A stretch of DNA of 64,000 nt from Telopea speciosissima (lineage: Eukaryota > Streptophyta > Magnoliopsida > Proteales > Proteaceae), in the NCBI RefSeq assembly GCF_018873765.1, contig NC_057923.1, forward strand, positions 11,730,413 through 11,794,412. Direction: 5' to 3'. The notes beneath the pieces are model-generated. The model searched no databases and was not told the DNA's origin. It saw nothing but the letters and a program-made list of their open reading frames with translations. Made by a program: the position numbers and the translations under genes. This document shows, one piece after another, positions 61,420 through 64,000 of this stretch (positions are counted from its first letter, which is position 1; each line of letters begins with the position of its first letter).

Positions 61420-62225
61420 AAGTTTCTTCTTTCCAGCCTGCTGTCCATTATTTTGATGCGCCTCCTTTTGTAGTTCTTCCTTGGGTGGCTTGGTGGGGAC
61501 TTCAAGATTTTCTGCCTTTTTATTTGGGCTGCTCTCAACTTTGGTTTCATCATAGGAATGTTAAGGGGGTTTAATACCAATGGCTTCCCTTTGAAGTCAA
61601 AGAAGCATTGGTTCTTTGTGCCACTCACCATAACATTGTTGTCATACAACAGCGGGCATTAAAGCTGCATATTGGTGAGCACCATAGGAATCACGTCGCA
61701 CCAAACATCCTCCTCGTAACCTGAAATTTTTAGAGGAATAGAGCAGCGTTGGTTAACCTCTAAAGTGTCACTATTAAGCAAGGATACCTTATAGGGCTGT
61801 GGATGTGGCTCCACTTTGAGTTGTCCCTCCACCACAAAGGCTTGTGAAACAACATTTACACAGCTGCCACTGTCGACGATGACCTGCACTGTGGTTGGCC
61901 CGCTGGTCATAAGTGTATAAAAGATATAGTGGCGCTTCCAGTCCTCACCCTTCTGTTCAGCAACCAGAATTCTTGTGACTACATTAACCTCATAGAGGTT
62001 GTCTTTCCCTTCATCATCCCAAAGGGCTTCATCATCGTCCCCTTCTTGGCCAGCATCGGCAGCCCATATGTGATCAATTTTGGGCTCACAAATAAGCATC
62101 TCAGGGTTGTTCTCAATCTCTGAAATAACAGTGTTTGTTTTACTCTTCTTGGGGCAGTACTTGGCAACATGCCCTATGCCATCACAATGAAAGCAACGTG
62201 TAGAACTTTTTTCCCTATTAAGCAT
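61420..62225 (-). pseudogene. Ty3/gypsy nucleocapsid finger and protease remnant
   Basis: The frame at 61659-62225 opens with a CCHC zinc knuckle (CFHCDGIGHVAKYC) and continues to an aspartic protease active-site block with VIVDSGSCVNVVS, where plant elements usually have DSGA or DSGS. A frameshift follows, and the protease tail continues in another frame (61368-61649, with VSGTKNQCFFDF). Confidence 0.85.
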
Positions 62226-63126
62226 AGGGGCCTTGCCTTTTTCTTGAGCAGTGTAGGTCGTGTAGGCTGTCCACTAGGCCGTGAAGGTGTGCAGGTCTTC
62301 TTTAGTTTAAGAAGCTTGTGCATTGTAGCGTCTTGGGCTGCTTTCAACAAATCCTCAGCTTCAAGGCCTTTCTCAAAACAGTCATTGAGACCAGTGATTG
62401 GTACTACTCCAATTTTGTCAGGAATTTCAATTTTAAGTCCCAATTTGAAACAGGACAGAAGCTGCTCCTCCTCATCAACTCCAGTGCAGGAAACCAAGTT
62501 ATTGAACTTGTCTATATACTCCTCAACTGACATGGTTTCTTGTCGAAGGGTGTTGAGCTGATCGTGCAACCTTCTACGGAAGGTGGAAGGTAGATATTTT
62601 GCCCTTAGATGGTCCTTCATCTCCTCTCACGTAGTAGGCTCATTATGTTGGCAGTGCAGTCTGTCTTCGGTGTTCCTCCACCACTCCCTTGCTGGTCCAA
62701 TTAGCCTTGTACGGACCAGCTTGAGCTTACGTTCCTCCGTCAACGTAAACCAATCAAAGTAATCGTCAAATGCACATAGCAATCGTAAAACACAACAGGG
62801 TCAGATTTCCCGTTGTCTCGCAGCTCCAGCTTGACCTTGTGTTTGTCGTCTCGCTGTCTAGCACCATAACCACCAGCTTCTTCATCATCCTAGTATTGGT
62901 TGCATGGTATTCTTTGGGGCAGACGAGGGTAGTTAGGATGAGGTGGGTGTCTGCCTATAGTAGGTTGACCTGACTGTTCTTTCATCTCCTGCATATCAGT
63001 TGTCAATTGTAGAGTAGTCCTCTTCAAGGTTGCCATGTCTGCGGTCAACTGTTGAATAGCTACAGCCAGTTCATTATCAGTCAACGGAGCATGGAGAGGA
63101 TTGTTGGAACTCCCCTCATCACCCAT
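62174..63126 (-). pseudogene. Ty3/gypsy gag remnant
   Basis: The likely original start is the ATG at 63126, 1 bp after the primer site; it begins MGDEGSSNNPLHAPLTDNE with a coiled-coil-like Thr/Leu region. A stop (about 62890) and further breaks follow. The retrotransposon gag domain resumes at 62620 with MKDHLRAKYLPSTFRRRLHD, LRQETMSVEEYIDKFN and ELLSCFKLGL-like sequence. Confidence 0.85.
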
Positions 63127-63127
63127 A

Positions 63128-63139
63128 GCTCTGATACCA
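63128..63139 (-). other. Primer-binding site for tRNA-iMet
   Basis: TGGTATCAGAGC on the minus strand, the exact plant initiator-methionine primer sequence, 5 bp inside the end of the right LTR. Confidence 0.92.
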
Positions 63140-63144
63140 CGTAC

Positions 63145-64000
63145 CGTAAGATTGAAGCCTGTCCCAAAAAAACCCATAAAATACAGAATAGAACTAGGAC
63201 AGAAATTAGAAGGTTTAGGGTTTAGTCAAACCAGCCAACAGATGAACCCCTCCTTTGGATCGAAGGTAGAGAGTGCTAAGGAAGAGCTGCCTTCAAAGTT
63301 CGAATCAATTCTGGTGGCCTGATGTGAGGATATCAATGAAACACCAAAATAGAAGGTTAAGGAAAAAACCTTCCAAAATAGGCTGTGGATGTTCCCAGCT
63401 GCAACCAAGGGTAATATTTCTTGTGGTGACTCCTTCCAGCAAGTTTGGGTCGATTGTGATGGGTGGATTGATAGATGGATGGGTGGAATGAAAATAGAAG
63501 GTGAAATCAGAAAATTAGAAAGTGTGTGAGAATGAAAGATTGAGACAGTGAGATGGGAGGAAGATGGAGATCGATTGATGGTGCTGGTGGGGTGAATGTG
63601 TTCTCCAAAAATCAGCCTAAGTTGATGGCTGGTGGGAGAGTTAAGGATTCCTCAAGTACAGCTTCAAATCTGGAAACAATGGAAGCAAGGAGAACTTGAA
63701 ATCTGCAGCAGAGATTCAGCAGCAGCAACAGCAGGGTTCGAATGGTCTTCTGAACAAGGAGAAAGTCTTCACAGGGGCTGCAGTAAAAGAACTTGAACAG
63801 GGAAAGGAACAGAGGGATAGAAGGGGAGAGGGTTAAAGATAATTCGGCACTCTCTGCCAGGTCTCTCGACCCTTCAGTACTAGCCTGAGAAAAGACTCAA
63901 ATTGCTGAGCAAATAGCTTCAATCTTCATTCAATAAATCGTGGGGATGGCTGAGATAATAGAAGAGTTGGTAATGTCCAAGCAGTTTTAGACTGTAGTAC
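63145..64000 (-). repeat. 5' LTR of the Ty3/gypsy element, partial
   Basis: Near-identical to the left LTR from 57452. Its outer end lies beyond base 64000. Its terminus next to the primer site is CTTACG, versus CTTACA in the other LTR. Confidence 0.88.

Larger units (their letters stand above)
57452..64000 (-). mobile_element. Ty3/gypsy chromodomain retrotransposon, decayed, runs off the window
   Basis: On the minus strand the order is LTR (right, cut by the window end), primer site, gag, protease, RT, RNase H, integrase, chromodomain, polypurine tract, LTR (left). This domain order plus the chromodomain defines the plant chromoviruses. Matching LTR sequence at 57452-58240 and 63145-63930 differs at very roughly 5 percent by eye. 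All coding parts are broken (see separate entries). The base quintet TCTAG at 57447-57451 is the expected target-duplication position, but the other side lies outside the window. Confidence 0.95.

Noticed and set aside
1-64000. tRNA genes, CRISPR arrays, operon-like gene clusters
   Set aside because: The only tRNA-like promoter boxes belong to SINEs. No regularly spaced palindromic repeat array or prokaryotic gene arrangement is present.

Overview
The window is nuclear DNA from a flowering plant, probably a dicot; I cannot name the species. The evidence is intron-containing genes with GT..AG splice sites, a plant-specific DUF1645 protein, a plant P4-ATPase, Au-type SINEs, and plant Copia, Ty3/gypsy, L1-like and Mutator-like elements. 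Most of the sequence is AT-rich intergenic or intronic DNA full of transposon debris. I see three host protein-coding genes, and one of them is incomplete.

Layout. 1-3500: a repeat array with embedded (AT)n tracts, then an intronless DUF1645 gene on the minus strand with a TATA box and ACGT-core promoter elements. 3500-13870: intergenic DNA with foldback MITEs and a deleted Copia element (8286-10905, target duplication AGATC) whose reverse transcriptase is split by a second small transposon. 13871-28345: a minus-strand P4-type phospholipid flippase (ALA family) that I could resolve into 11 coding exons (3588 bp including stop, 1195 residues). Its introns hold a SINE, RTE-LINE fragments and a Mutator-type MITE. 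29591-33240: a SINE fragment and a decayed L1-type LINE. 34554-36095: a non-autonomous Mutator-like element with long inverted repeats, a perfect 9-bp target duplication and gene-like internal sequence (a Pack-MULE candidate). 36100-52490: intergenic sequence with SINEs, duplications and LTR-retrotransposon remains, including a tandemly duplicated 3' LTR. 52492-56969: the first eight coding exons of a plus-strand STE20/FRAY-type Ser/Thr kinase. 57452-64000+: a decayed chromodomain-bearing Ty3/gypsy element on the minus strand, inserted where the next kinase intron should be.

The three genes have no evident pathway link: one is of unknown function (DUF1645), one flips phospholipids, one is a signalling kinase. 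I found no CRISPR, operon or convincing new multi-gene system. The best leads are the Pack-MULE candidate, repeated use of 9-bp-duplicating foldback elements, a gene-tail-bearing repeat family seen twice, and the retroelement inside the kinase gene. Exon boundaries were set by hand from splice dinucleotides and reading-frame continuity. Family names come from recognised motifs, not database searches.
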